The notes below the pieces were generated by a model. It saw nothing but the letters and a program-made list of their open reading frames with translations. It had not been told where the DNA came from and did not search any database. A stretch of DNA of 64,000 bases, taken from Hymenobacter jeollabukensis. Lineage in GTDB: Bacteria; Bacteroidota; Bacteroidia; Cytophagales; Hymenobacteraceae. The position numbers were made by a program, and so were the translations under genes. The DNA lies in the NCBI RefSeq assembly GCF_005771675.1, contig NZ_VAJM01000010.1, positions 124,001 to 188,000 on the forward strand, given 5' to 3'. Shown one piece after another: positions 16,179-24,448 of the stretch (its first letter is position 1; every line of letters begins with the position of its first letter).

Positions 16179-17008
16179 GGCGTGGTGGGTTGGGCGTCCT
16201 GGCCGGGGGCGGCGGGCGGCACGGCGTTTTTGGGCAGGGGCCGGGCCAGGTGCCCGGAAAGGCCCGGCAGTTGCTGCGCCTTGATTTCACCCACGACCAG
16301 CTGGGCCATCTTCCGCGCCCCCAGCTCCGAAAAGTGGGTGTTGTCGTTGCGGCCGTAGGGGTAGTTGGGATGGTCACCCGGGGCCAGCTGCAGAAACAGC
16401 AGCTTGGAGTTTTCCTCGCCGAACTGCTGCAGCAGCTCCCGGCTCATGCGGTCGAGGTCAATCAGCGGCACTTGCTGGGCCCGGGCTACCTCGGCCGTGG
16501 CGGCGGAGTAGGGCGCGTGGGTTTCCTGCTGGCGGCCGTCCTTGAACTTGCGCCGCGTCACCGGGGTGATGAGCACCGGGTAGGCATTTTTCGCCCGCGT
16601 TTCCTGCACGAACTTCAGCAGGTTGCGGCGGAAATCGGCCGGCGGGGTGTAGCGGTCCGGGTGGGCCTCCGATTCGTCGTTGTGGCCGAACTGAATCAGC
16701 ACGTAGTCGCCCGGCTGCAGCGCGTCGACGATGGGCTGCCAGCGGTTTTCGGCCAGGAAGGTGCGGGTGCTGCGCCCGTTCTGGGCCCGGTTGTCCACCA
16801 CCACCGTCGTATCGAAAAACGTGCTGAGCGGCATGCCCCAGCCGGTTTCGGGAAAGGTCTGCCGCACTTTCTGGGCAATGGTGGAGTCGCCGATCAGGTA
16901 GAGCCGGAGCTTTTTGGGCGGCGCGGTGGGCCCGGTAAAGGCCGTCAGCAGCAGGAGCAGCAGGCTCAGCGGCCAGATGCGGCGCAGGGGGCGGGGTTGG
17001 GTGGGCAT
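16175..17008 (-). CDS. Rhamnogalacturonan acetylesterase (CE12-like SGNH hydrolase), second copy
   Basis: A 277-residue exported SGNH/GDSL esterase expected to remove acetyl groups from rhamnogalacturonan. After an uncleaved or signal-type hydrophobic segment (IWPLSLLLLLLTAFTG) come the SGNH blocks: LIGDSTIA (nucleophile Ser42), a Gly in DNRAQNGRSTRTF, the Asn of FGHNDES, and the Asp/His pair in NDNTHFSELGA. ATG at 17008 is chosen because sequence further upstream belongs to a palindromic repeat. It is the first gene of the coupled pectin operon (GTGA overlap with the pectinesterase). Confidence 0.88.
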   Translation of the reverse strand: MPTQPRPLRRIWPLSLLLLLLTAFTGPTAPPKKLRLYLIGDSTIAQKVRQTFPETGWGMPLSTFFDTTVVVDNRAQNGRSTRTFLAENRWQPIVDALQPGDYVLIQFGHNDESEAHPDRYTPPADFRRNLLKFVQETRAKNAYPVLITPVTRRKFKDGRQQETHAPYSAATAEVARAQQVPLIDLDRMSRELLQQFGEENSKLLFLQLAPGDHPNYPYGRNDNTHFSELGARKMAQLVVGEIKAQQLPGLSGHLARPLPKNAVPPAAPGQDAQPTTP

Positions 17009-17030
17009 GGGATAGATAGAAGCAAAAAAG

Positions 17031-17154
17031 AACGTCATGTCGAGCTTGTCGAGACATCTCGCGTGCTGACGTCCGAGAGCAATCAACCTGACGAAAGGAC
17101 TTTACTACCTGCCATCAGCACGCGAGATGTCTCGGCTGCGCTCGACATGACGTT
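17031..17154. repeat. Mosaic palindromic repeat, CATGTCGAG type
   Basis: AACGTCATGTCGAGC at the left end and its complement at the right end enclose inner arms of the type GAGACATCTCGCGTGCTGA. About 124 bp lie between two same-strand acetylesterase genes. Copies or halves recur at 38347-38390 and 51541-51725. Confidence 0.85.
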
Positions 17155-17189
17155 CTACTATCATCGTTCAACTAAACCGTTGGGGCAGG

Positions 17190-17969
17190 TTACTTCGCCT
17201 GCGCGTCCACCGCCTTCTTCGATTCGCGCTTCACGATGCGCTCGGCCAGCTCCAGCTTGAGGGTGCGCACGTCGGCCAGCACCAGCTCGGCCATGCGGCG
17301 GGCGCCCAGCTCCGAGAAGTGGGTATTGTCGTCGCGGCCGTCGGGGTAGTTCGGGTGCTCCCCGGGCGTGAGCTGGTTGAAGAGCAGCTTGCTGTTTTCC
17401 ACCCCGAACTGCTGCAGCAGGGCCATGCTGCTCTGGCTCAAGTCGATGAGCGGCACCTGGTTGGCGCGGGCTACCTTGCGCACCAGCTCGGCGTAGGCGG
17501 CGTGGGTGTCCTCCACCTTGCCCGCGGCGTCAAACTTGCGGCGGGCCACCGGGGTGATGAGCACCGGCGTGGCTTTCTTGGCCCGCGTTTCTGTCACGAA
17601 GCGCAGCAGGTTCTGCTGAAACTCGGTTTCGGTGGTGTAGCTCTTTTTGGTGGGCACCTCGTCGTTGTGGCCGAACTGGATGAACACGTAGTCGCCCGGT
17701 TTAAGCGCCTCCGCCACGGCCTGCCAGCGGTTTTCGGTGAGGAAGGTCTTGGTGCTGCGCCCGTTCTGGGCGCGGTTGTCCACGGTCACCGTCTCGTCGA
17801 AGAACACGGCGAAGGGCGTGCCCCAGCCGGTTTCGGGGTAGGTCTTGACCTCCTTCTGGGCCATGGTGGAGTCACCGACGAGGTATACCCGGATGGGCGC
17901 GGGCGCGGGGGCGGTGAAGGCCGCCAGCAGCAGGGCCAGCAGCACCCCGGCCACGAAACGAATTCGCAT
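17190..17969 (-). CDS. Rhamnogalacturonan acetylesterase (CE12-like SGNH hydrolase), first copy
   Basis: A 259-residue exported SGNH esterase and close paralogue of the gene at 16175. A signal peptide (MRIRFVAGVLLALLLAAFTAPA) precedes LVGDSTMAQ (nucleophile Ser34), NRAQNGRSTKTF, FGHNDEV and DDNTHFSELGARRM, the complete SGNH set. ATG at 17969 is preferred over an upstream in-frame ATG because it opens the signal peptide. A 181-bp gap with a palindromic repeat separates it from the three coupled genes, so it may have its own transcript although it faces the same way. Confidence 0.88.
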   Translation of the reverse strand: MRIRFVAGVLLALLLAAFTAPAPAPIRVYLVGDSTMAQKEVKTYPETGWGTPFAVFFDETVTVDNRAQNGRSTKTFLTENRWQAVAEALKPGDYVFIQFGHNDEVPTKKSYTTETEFQQNLLRFVTETRAKKATPVLITPVARRKFDAAGKVEDTHAAYAELVRKVARANQVPLIDLSQSSMALLQQFGVENSKLLFNQLTPGEHPNYPDGRDDNTHFSELGARRMAELVLADVRTLKLELAERIVKRESKKAVDAQAK

Positions 17970-18231
17970 AGTGCAAGCCGGTGAATGAGGAAAATGCAAG
18001 CGCCCGCGGCGTCAGCCACGCTGCCCGAAAGCAGCCGCCGACGCCGGGGCATTTCACTCACCACCCGATAGTTGCGGCTTTCCCGGGCGGCGTGCAAGCG
18101 GCGGCCTGCTTTTTTCTGCGCAATCGTTATCGGGAACGTTGCCATCTTTGGCGCGTAGTTAGGGCGCAACCCGCTGGTCCGGCGCTGCGTCTGTGCCCGA
18201 AGTTGCCGCCCCGTTTTTCGCGCTATTGCTA

Positions 18232-18699
18232 ATGACTGCTCTACCTCCTTCCGCTGCTCCCGCGCAGTATTTCGACAACCCGGCGGGGAATATCTGGTAC
18301 CATCCCACGGGCTACATCCGCCTGGAGTGGAGCCGCACCCCCGGCCGCGAGGCCAACGTGCGCGACCTGTACAAGGCCGCTGCCCAGGCCCTGGCGCACT
18401 TTGGCGTCACCCGGATCCTCTCCGACCACCGCCACATGCCCCCGATTTCGCCGCCGCTGCAGCGCTGGCTGGCCGAGGAATGGGTGCCCACCACCGCCCG
18501 CGACACCGGCTACAACCGTGGCGCCGTGGTACAGGCCTTCAACCTGTTCAACCGCATGGCTACCAATCAGATAGTCACCCAGATGACCAACACCAACGTG
18601 CCGGTGGCCGTCGACTACTTCGACAACGAGGAAGCCGCCGAACGCTGGCTGCTGAGCGACGACGCGCCCCAGTCCGGCGCCGTCGGCAGCGGGGTGTAG
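18232..18699 (+). CDS. STAS/SpoIIAA-like protein
   Basis: A 155-residue protein without clear export signal. The pattern (GYIRLEWS, then a helix LYKAAAQALAHFG, VTRILSDHRHMPPI, and the closing VAVDYFDNEEAAERWLLS) resembles small STAS/SEC14-type proteins common in Cytophagales. Function unknown; such proteins may sense or regulate, but nothing here shows this. ATG at 18232 is preferred over a GTG 13 codons upstream. A strong bidirectional terminator follows it. Confidence 0.6.
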   Translation: MTALPPSAAPAQYFDNPAGNIWYHPTGYIRLEWSRTPGREANVRDLYKAAAQALAHFGVTRILSDHRHMPPISPPLQRWLAEEWVPTTARDTGYNRGAVVQAFNLFNRMATNQIVTQMTNTNVPVAVDYFDNEEAAERWLLSDDAPQSGAVGSGV

Positions 18700-18780
18700 G
18701 CCCTGGCCGCTTTCCTGGGCTGTTCGGCGCCTTGCCCGGCCCGGTTTTCGGCCATCGAGGCGCCTGGTGACGCCTGAATC

Positions 18781-18830
18781 AAACACGCCACGGCCCCGGC
18801 AGTATCAGCTGCCGGGGCCGTGGCGTGTTT
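18781..18830. terminator. Bidirectional terminator
   Basis: A perfect 22-bp inverted repeat (AAACACGCCACGGCCCCGGC... and complement) with a 6-base loop between convergent genes (STAS-like and aldo/keto reductase). A on the left and T on the right give weak U tracts in both directions. Confidence 0.85.
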
Positions 18831-18859
18831 GGTCAAGCCGAAGCGTTTGGGCGTTGGGC

Positions 18860-19813
<954 letters not shown>

Positions 19814-19892
19814 GGTTCAGGAGGGTTGGTAGGAGTGGCTATAACTACCCGAAGGGCATTAGGGTTTGGGGCGGCGTAATACTCGGACGCGG

Positions 19893-19900
19893 TAACTTGC
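19893..19900 (+). promoter_or_regulatory. Putative -7 box of the class D beta-lactamase gene
   Basis: TAACTTGC lies 25 bases before the ATG, with TTTG about 24 bases further upstream as a possible -33 element. Confidence 0.4.
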
Positions 19901-19925
19901 CACTCCCAACCCTACCCGTCGCGCC

Positions 19926-20747
19926 ATGCTGCTTCGCCTCTGCCTGCTGCTCCTGACCTTGCTCACGCTGCCTGCCACCGCGCCGCCGGAGCCCGGCCTG
20001 ACCGAGCGCAACTTTCAGCCACTCTTCGACAAATACGGCCTGCGCGGCTCTTTGCTGCTCTACGACGCCAAGGCCGGCAAGTACGTGGCCTACAACCCGA
20101 AGCGCTGCCGGCAGGGCTTCATCCCAGCCTCCACGTTCAAGATTCCGAATACGCTCATCGGACTGGAAACCGGCGCGCTGCGCGACACGGCCGAAATCTG
20201 CAAGTGGGACGGCGTCAAGCGCAGTTTCCCGCAGTGGAATGAGGACATGACCTACGCCCGGGCCCTGCGGGTGTCGTGCGTGCCGTGCTACCAGCAGCTG
20301 GCCCGGCGCGTGGGCGTGGCCCGCTACCAGCAGCAGCTGCGCCGCCTCGGCTACCCCGGCATGCAGGTCACGGCCGCCACGCTCGATACCTTCTGGCTGG
20401 GCGGCCCCTCGCGGCTCACGTCGTTTGAGCAGATTGCCTTTCTGCGCCGTCTGCAGGCCGAAAAGCTGCCCGTGGCTTTGCGCCACCAGCGCGCCGTGAA
20501 GCAGCTGCTGGTGCTCCGCCAAACGCCCGCCTACACCTTCTGCGGCAAATCCGGCTGGCGCTTTCGCTCGGCCACGAACCGCGACATCGGCTGGTTTGTG
20601 GGCTGGCTTGCGCGCCCGGACGGCCGCACCATCTTCTTCGCCCTGAACGCCGAAACCCAGCCCGACCACGTAGCTGATGAGCGGTTTCAGACCGGCCGCC
20701 GCGCCATCGTGGAGCAGGCCCTGGCCGAGCTGGGCTGGATGCAGTAG
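19926..20747 (+). CDS. Class D (OXA-like) beta-lactamase homologue
   Basis: A 273-residue exported serine hydrolase of the class D beta-lactamase family. A signal peptide (LLRLCLLLLTLLTLPATA) is followed by PASTFKIPNTLIGLETG with Ser69-x-x-Lys72, the second motif Ser117-Cys-Val119, DTFWLGGPSRLTSFEQIAFL typical of class D, and Lys208-Ser-Gly in place of KTG. The usual YGN motif appears as YPGM. Two cysteines flank the SxV site (VSCVPC). It could hydrolyse penicillins in the periplasm or be a BlaR/MecR-sensor-like relative without strong activity. The surrounding genes are not resistance genes. Confidence 0.87.
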   Translation: MLLRLCLLLLTLLTLPATAPPEPGLTERNFQPLFDKYGLRGSLLLYDAKAGKYVAYNPKRCRQGFIPASTFKIPNTLIGLETGALRDTAEICKWDGVKRSFPQWNEDMTYARALRVSCVPCYQQLARRVGVARYQQQLRRLGYPGMQVTAATLDTFWLGGPSRLTSFEQIAFLRRLQAEKLPVALRHQRAVKQLLVLRQTPAYTFCGKSGWRFRSATNRDIGWFVGWLARPDGRTIFFALNAETQPDHVADERFQTGRRAIVEQALAELGWMQ

Positions 20748-20829
20748 GCGCGGCCTGCCACCGGCGGCGCTGGTATTGGCTCAATAAGGGCGCGGGCCCG
20801 GCGTTTTCGGCGGCGACCCCGCGAATGTC

Positions 20830-20837
20830 TACTTTGC
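20830..20837 (+). promoter_or_regulatory. -7 box almost touching the D-aminoacylase start
   Basis: TACTTTGC matches TAnnTTTG well and ends only four bases before the ATG, so the transcript may be leaderless or nearly so. Confidence 0.45.
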
Positions 20838-20841
20838 ACCT

Positions 20842-22479
20842 ATGAAGTTTCTGTTGCGGCTGCGCGTTCTGCTGATGTTGCTCGGGCTGGCCTGGCCGGC
20901 GCGGGCCCAGCAGCCGCGCGCCGACGTGCTCATCCGCCACGGCCGCCTCTACGACGGCACCGGCAACGCCTGGACCTATGGCGACGTGGCCGTGCGCGCC
21001 GGCCGTATCGTGGCCGTGGGCCGGCTGGCCGCCGATTATCCCGCCGATACCGTCATCGACGCCAGCGGGCTGGCCGTGGCCCCGGGCTTTATCGACGTGC
21101 ACACCCACATCGAGGACGACGAAGTGCGCCAGCCCACGGCCGACAACTTCCTCTACGACGGCGTGACAACGGTGGTAACCGGCAACTGCGGTTCCTCCCG
21201 GCTCGACTTGCGCCGCTACTTCCGCCTGCTCGACAGCACCCGCCTGTCCGTCAACGTGGCCTCGCTCGTCGGGCACGGCACGGTGCGCAAGGCGGTGATG
21301 GGCCGGGCCCGCCGCGCGCCCACCGAGGCCGAACTGCAGCGCATGGAAACGCTCATCGACTCGGCCATGCGGGCGGGGGCGGCAGGGATGTCGTCGGGGC
21401 TGATTTACGTGCCGGGCACCTACAGCCGCCTGCCCGAGCTGATCCGACTGGCCCGGGTGGCGGCGCGCTACCGCGGCCTCTACGCCACCCACATGCGCAA
21501 CGAGAGTGACAGCGTGGCCTTTGCCGTGCTGGAGGCCCTGCGCGTGGGCCGCGAAGCCGGCCTGCCGGTGCAGATTTCGCACCTCAAGCTGGGCGGGCAG
21601 CAGAACTGGGGCCGCACCGCCGAGCTACTGAACCTCATCGAAACCGCCCGCCGCACCGGGCAGGAAGTCACCATCGACCAGTATCCCTACACGGCCTCAT
21701 CGACCTCGCTGAGCACCCTGCTGCCCGACGACGTGCAGGCCGACGGCGCCGACTCGTTGCGCGCCCGCCTGCTGCGGCCCCGGGTGCGGGCAGCAGTGCT
21801 GCGCAGCATGGTGCGGCGCCTGCACGCCCGGCAGCTGCGCCACTTCAGCTACGTGGTGGTGGCCAACTTCCCGCCCGATACCACGCTCAACGGGCTGAGC
21901 GTGGAGGAAATCAACCGGCGGCGCAAGCGCCCGCACCGCGCCCGCGCCGAAGCCGCCACCGTGCTGGAACTGGTGCAGCAGCACGACGCCAGCGCCATCT
22001 TCCACGGCCTGAGCGAAGACGACGTGCAGCAGATCATGCGCTACCCGCACAACATGGTGGCCTCCGACGCCAGCATCCGGGTGTGGCGCGAGGGCGTGCC
22101 CCACCCGCGCGGCTACGGCTCCAACGCCCGCGTGCTCGGCCGCTACGTGCGCGAGCTGCGCGTGCTGCCGCTGGAGGAAGCCATCCGCCGCATGACCTCG
22201 CTGCCGGCCCAGACCTTCGGCCTGGTGGGCCGCGGCCTGCTGCGCCCCGGCTACGCCGCCGACATCGTGGTGTTCGACCCGATGACCGTGCAGGACCGCA
22301 GCACCTTCGCCCACCCGCACCAGTACTCGGTGGGTATGCGCTACGTGCTCGTCAACGGCCGCACGACGGTGTGGGAGGGCCGGCACGTGGGCACCCGCGC
22401 CGGGCTGGTGCTGCGCGGGCCGGGGGCCGCGGCCCCAGCTGTGCCCACCGGGGAAACCGGGGAATCCCGGCGGCGCTGA
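20842..22479 (+). CDS. N-acyl-D-amino-acid deacylase (amidohydrolase family)
   Basis: A 545-residue exported zinc amidohydrolase of the D-aminoacylase group, which releases D-amino acids from N-acyl-D-amino acids. The signal peptide MKFLLRLRVLLMLLGLAWPARAQ is followed by a small beta-sandwich (ADVLIRHGRLYDGTG), the HxH metal site in GFIDVHTHIEDD, the metal-bridging Cys in TGNCGSS typical of this subgroup, histidines in ATHMRNESD and QISHLKLGG, and the catalytic Asp in MVASDASIR. The C-terminal beta-sandwich ends around VNGRTTVWEG, followed by a short Pro/Arg tail. It converges closely with the GH13 gene. Confidence 0.92.
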   Translation: MKFLLRLRVLLMLLGLAWPARAQQPRADVLIRHGRLYDGTGNAWTYGDVAVRAGRIVAVGRLAADYPADTVIDASGLAVAPGFIDVHTHIEDDEVRQPTADNFLYDGVTTVVTGNCGSSRLDLRRYFRLLDSTRLSVNVASLVGHGTVRKAVMGRARRAPTEAELQRMETLIDSAMRAGAAGMSSGLIYVPGTYSRLPELIRLARVAARYRGLYATHMRNESDSVAFAVLEALRVGREAGLPVQISHLKLGGQQNWGRTAELLNLIETARRTGQEVTIDQYPYTASSTSLSTLLPDDVQADGADSLRARLLRPRVRAAVLRSMVRRLHARQLRHFSYVVVANFPPDTTLNGLSVEEINRRRKRPHRARAEAATVLELVQQHDASAIFHGLSEDDVQQIMRYPHNMVASDASIRVWREGVPHPRGYGSNARVLGRYVRELRVLPLEEAIRRMTSLPAQTFGLVGRGLLRPGYAADIVVFDPMTVQDRSTFAHPHQYSVGMRYVLVNGRTTVWEGRHVGTRAGLVLRGPGAAAPAVPTGETGESRRR

Positions 22480-22503
22480 GGGGGCAGGGTAGGAGCTGGC
22501 GCC

Positions 22504-23886
22504 CTACACAACCACCCGCTCCAGCACCCTCCAGCCGTGGGCCGGCACCAGCAGGGCTTCGCCGGTGGCAAAAAGCAGCTGCTGGCCGCTGAACACGTCC
22601 TGCCAGGTGCCGGCGGCTGCTTCGGGCAGCATCAGTGCGGCTTCGGCGGCGTCGGTGTTGATGGCGCAGAGCACGGCGGCGGGGCCTTGCTCGCGCAGGA
22701 AGGCGTACTGCGCGGGGCCGCAGTCGAGGCGGCGGAAATGGCTGGTCACGTCGCCGTTGCGCAGGGCGGGGTGGCGGCGCTTGAGCTGCAGCAGGCGGGT
22801 GTAGAAGTCCTGCAGCGGGTAGGCCTGCCAGTCGATGGGGTCGTGGTCGAAGAACTGCAGGCGGCGGTTCAGGGCAGCTTCCTGGCCCGAGTACACCAGC
22901 GGCATGCCGGGCAGCAGCACCGTGAGCACGGCGAAGGGCCGGGCCAGGGGCCCCAGCCGCTCGTACTCGGTGCCGTCCCAGCTGTTCACGTCGTGGTTGC
23001 TGGTGAAGTGCATCAGGTACACCGAGGGCGGGTATTTGGCCCGCTCGGCCGCCAAATACTCATCGATGGCGTGCAGGGGCTCGTGGCCCTCGGCTACGCG
23101 GTCGAGCAGGTAGTGCAGGCGCAGGCCGAACGACATGTCGAAAGCCTTTTCCAGCAGCCGGGTGTCGGGGTTGAAGTCTTCCCAGCTCAGGCCGCCCGAG
23201 GGGTACAGCTCGTCCCACTCGGCCAGCATGAACACGGGCTTCACCGCGTCCAGCTCCGGCCGCGCCGCGTCCCAGAAGTCGGTGGGCACCAGCCCGGCCA
23301 CGTCGCAGCGGTAGCCGTCGAGGTCGGCCGCGCGCAGCCAGTAGAGCAGCGCGTCGGTCATGTAGCGGCGCAAGGCGGGCTGGCGGTAGTCCAGGGCCAC
23401 CACGTCGGTCCAGTCGGGCACGGGCGGCAGCAGGTTGCCACTCGCATCATGCTGAAACCAGTCGGGGTGCTCCGTGACCAGGGCGTTGTCCCAGCTGGTG
23501 TGGTTGGCCACCCAGTCGAGCAGCACCCGCAGGCCCAGGCCGTGGGCCGTCTGCACGAGGTGGCGCAGGTCGTCGAGGGTGCCGAATTCGGGGTTGACGG
23601 CGAAGTAGTCCCGCACGGCGTACTGGCTGCCGAGCGTACCCTTGCGCCCCACCTGCCCAATGGGGTGAATGGGCATCAGCCACACGATGCTCACGCCCAT
23701 GGCCGCCAGCCGTGGCAGGTGCGCCTCGAAGGCCCGAAACGTGCCCTCGGGCGTGAATTGGCGCAGGTTGACTTCGTAAATGGTGGCCTGGGCGGCCCAC
23801 TCGGGGTGGCGCACCTGGAACAGGTGCTGGTCGGGGTGCGGCGGAAGCTGGGGCACGGCAGCGGCTTTCGGGGAAGACGGAAACAA
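22504..23886 (-). CDS. GH13 alpha-amylase-family enzyme, cytoplasmic copy
   Basis: A 460-residue glycoside hydrolase family 13 protein acting on alpha-1,4-glucans. Conserved GH13 regions are present: LLDWVANHTSWDN, DGYRCDVAGLVP with the nucleophile Asp, VFMLAEWDELYP with the acid/base Glu, and TSNHDVNSWDG with the third Asp. A C-terminal beta-domain ends at HGWRVLERVVV. No signal peptide is evident. No ATG precedes the domain; TTG at 23886 (used here) or GTG at 23856 are the candidate starts. It is a close paralogue of the lipoprotein at 24449 and follows a DinB gene on the same strand, so the three genes probably form one operon. Confidence 0.88.
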   Translation of the reverse strand: MFPSSPKAAAVPQLPPHPDQHLFQVRHPEWAAQATIYEVNLRQFTPEGTFRAFEAHLPRLAAMGVSIVWLMPIHPIGQVGRKGTLGSQYAVRDYFAVNPEFGTLDDLRHLVQTAHGLGLRVLLDWVANHTSWDNALVTEHPDWFQHDASGNLLPPVPDWTDVVALDYRQPALRRYMTDALLYWLRAADLDGYRCDVAGLVPTDFWDAARPELDAVKPVFMLAEWDELYPSGGLSWEDFNPDTRLLEKAFDMSFGLRLHYLLDRVAEGHEPLHAIDEYLAAERAKYPPSVYLMHFTSNHDVNSWDGTEYERLGPLARPFAVLTVLLPGMPLVYSGQEAALNRRLQFFDHDPIDWQAYPLQDFYTRLLQLKRRHPALRNGDVTSHFRRLDCGPAQYAFLREQGPAAVLCAINTDAAEAALMLPEAAAGTWQDVFSGQQLLFATGEALLVPAHGWRVLERVVV

Positions 23887-23954
23887 CGAGCCCCCGTGTA
23901 CGCAAAACCGGCGGGCAGGGCCGCGGCTTTGGTCGCCGCCGCCGAGCCCTGCGG

Positions 23955-24434
23955 CTAGGTGCGGATGACGTCGGTGTCCACCGGCACGTAGCCCAGCTGC
24001 CGGCTCATGCTCAGCACCTGGCCCTTGTGGTGGAACTCGTGGGTGATGACGTGGGTGAACAGCTGCAGGGGCGTGAGCGGCAGCGGGGCGGGGCGGCCGG
24101 GCACCGCCAGCAGCTCGGCCTGCTGCTCGCGGCCCGCCGCGTGCGCCAGAAAATCCAGCATCAGTTGGTCGACGAGGGCGAAGCAGGCGCGCACGGCGGC
24201 CACGTCGGGCACGGCGGCCACATCGAAGTAGGTGCGCGGGTGCTGCCGGGCCACCACGCCCAGCCAGTGCCGGTAGGTGTTGGCCGTGTGCACCAGCAGG
24301 TCGCGGATGTTGCCGTCGTTGAAGGCGGGCAGCGGCACCACGAAATCGGCCGGGGCCAGGGTGGCGCAGTAGTCGAGCAGGGCGCCGCGGGCGCTCTGCA
24401 CCAGGGCGTATTGGTCGCGCAGGATGGCGTGCAT
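23955..24434 (-). CDS. DinB-family (four-helix, metal-binding) protein
   Basis: A 159-residue soluble four-helix-bundle protein of the DinB/YfiT group, a superfamily that includes bacillithiol- and mycothiol-dependent transferases. Three metal-ligand histidines are in the usual places: His in LLVHTANTYRHW and two in THEFHHKGQVLSMSRQLG. The start ATG at 24434 lies 14 bases after the stop of the lipoprotein amylase, and the next amylase follows 68 bases after its own stop. The placement between two amylases is odd. The substrate is unknown. Confidence 0.87.
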   Translation of the reverse strand: MHAILRDQYALVQSARGALLDYCATLAPADFVVPLPAFNDGNIRDLLVHTANTYRHWLGVVARQHPRTYFDVAAVPDVAAVRACFALVDQLMLDFLAHAAGREQQAELLAVPGRPAPLPLTPLQLFTHVITHEFHHKGQVLSMSRQLGYVPVDTDVIRT

Positions 24435-24448
24435 GGCGGTCGGAATAA

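Noticed and set aside
17786-18169. Open frames upstream of the first acetylesterase
   Set aside because: They overlap the acetylesterase signal peptide in another frame and show no conserved features.
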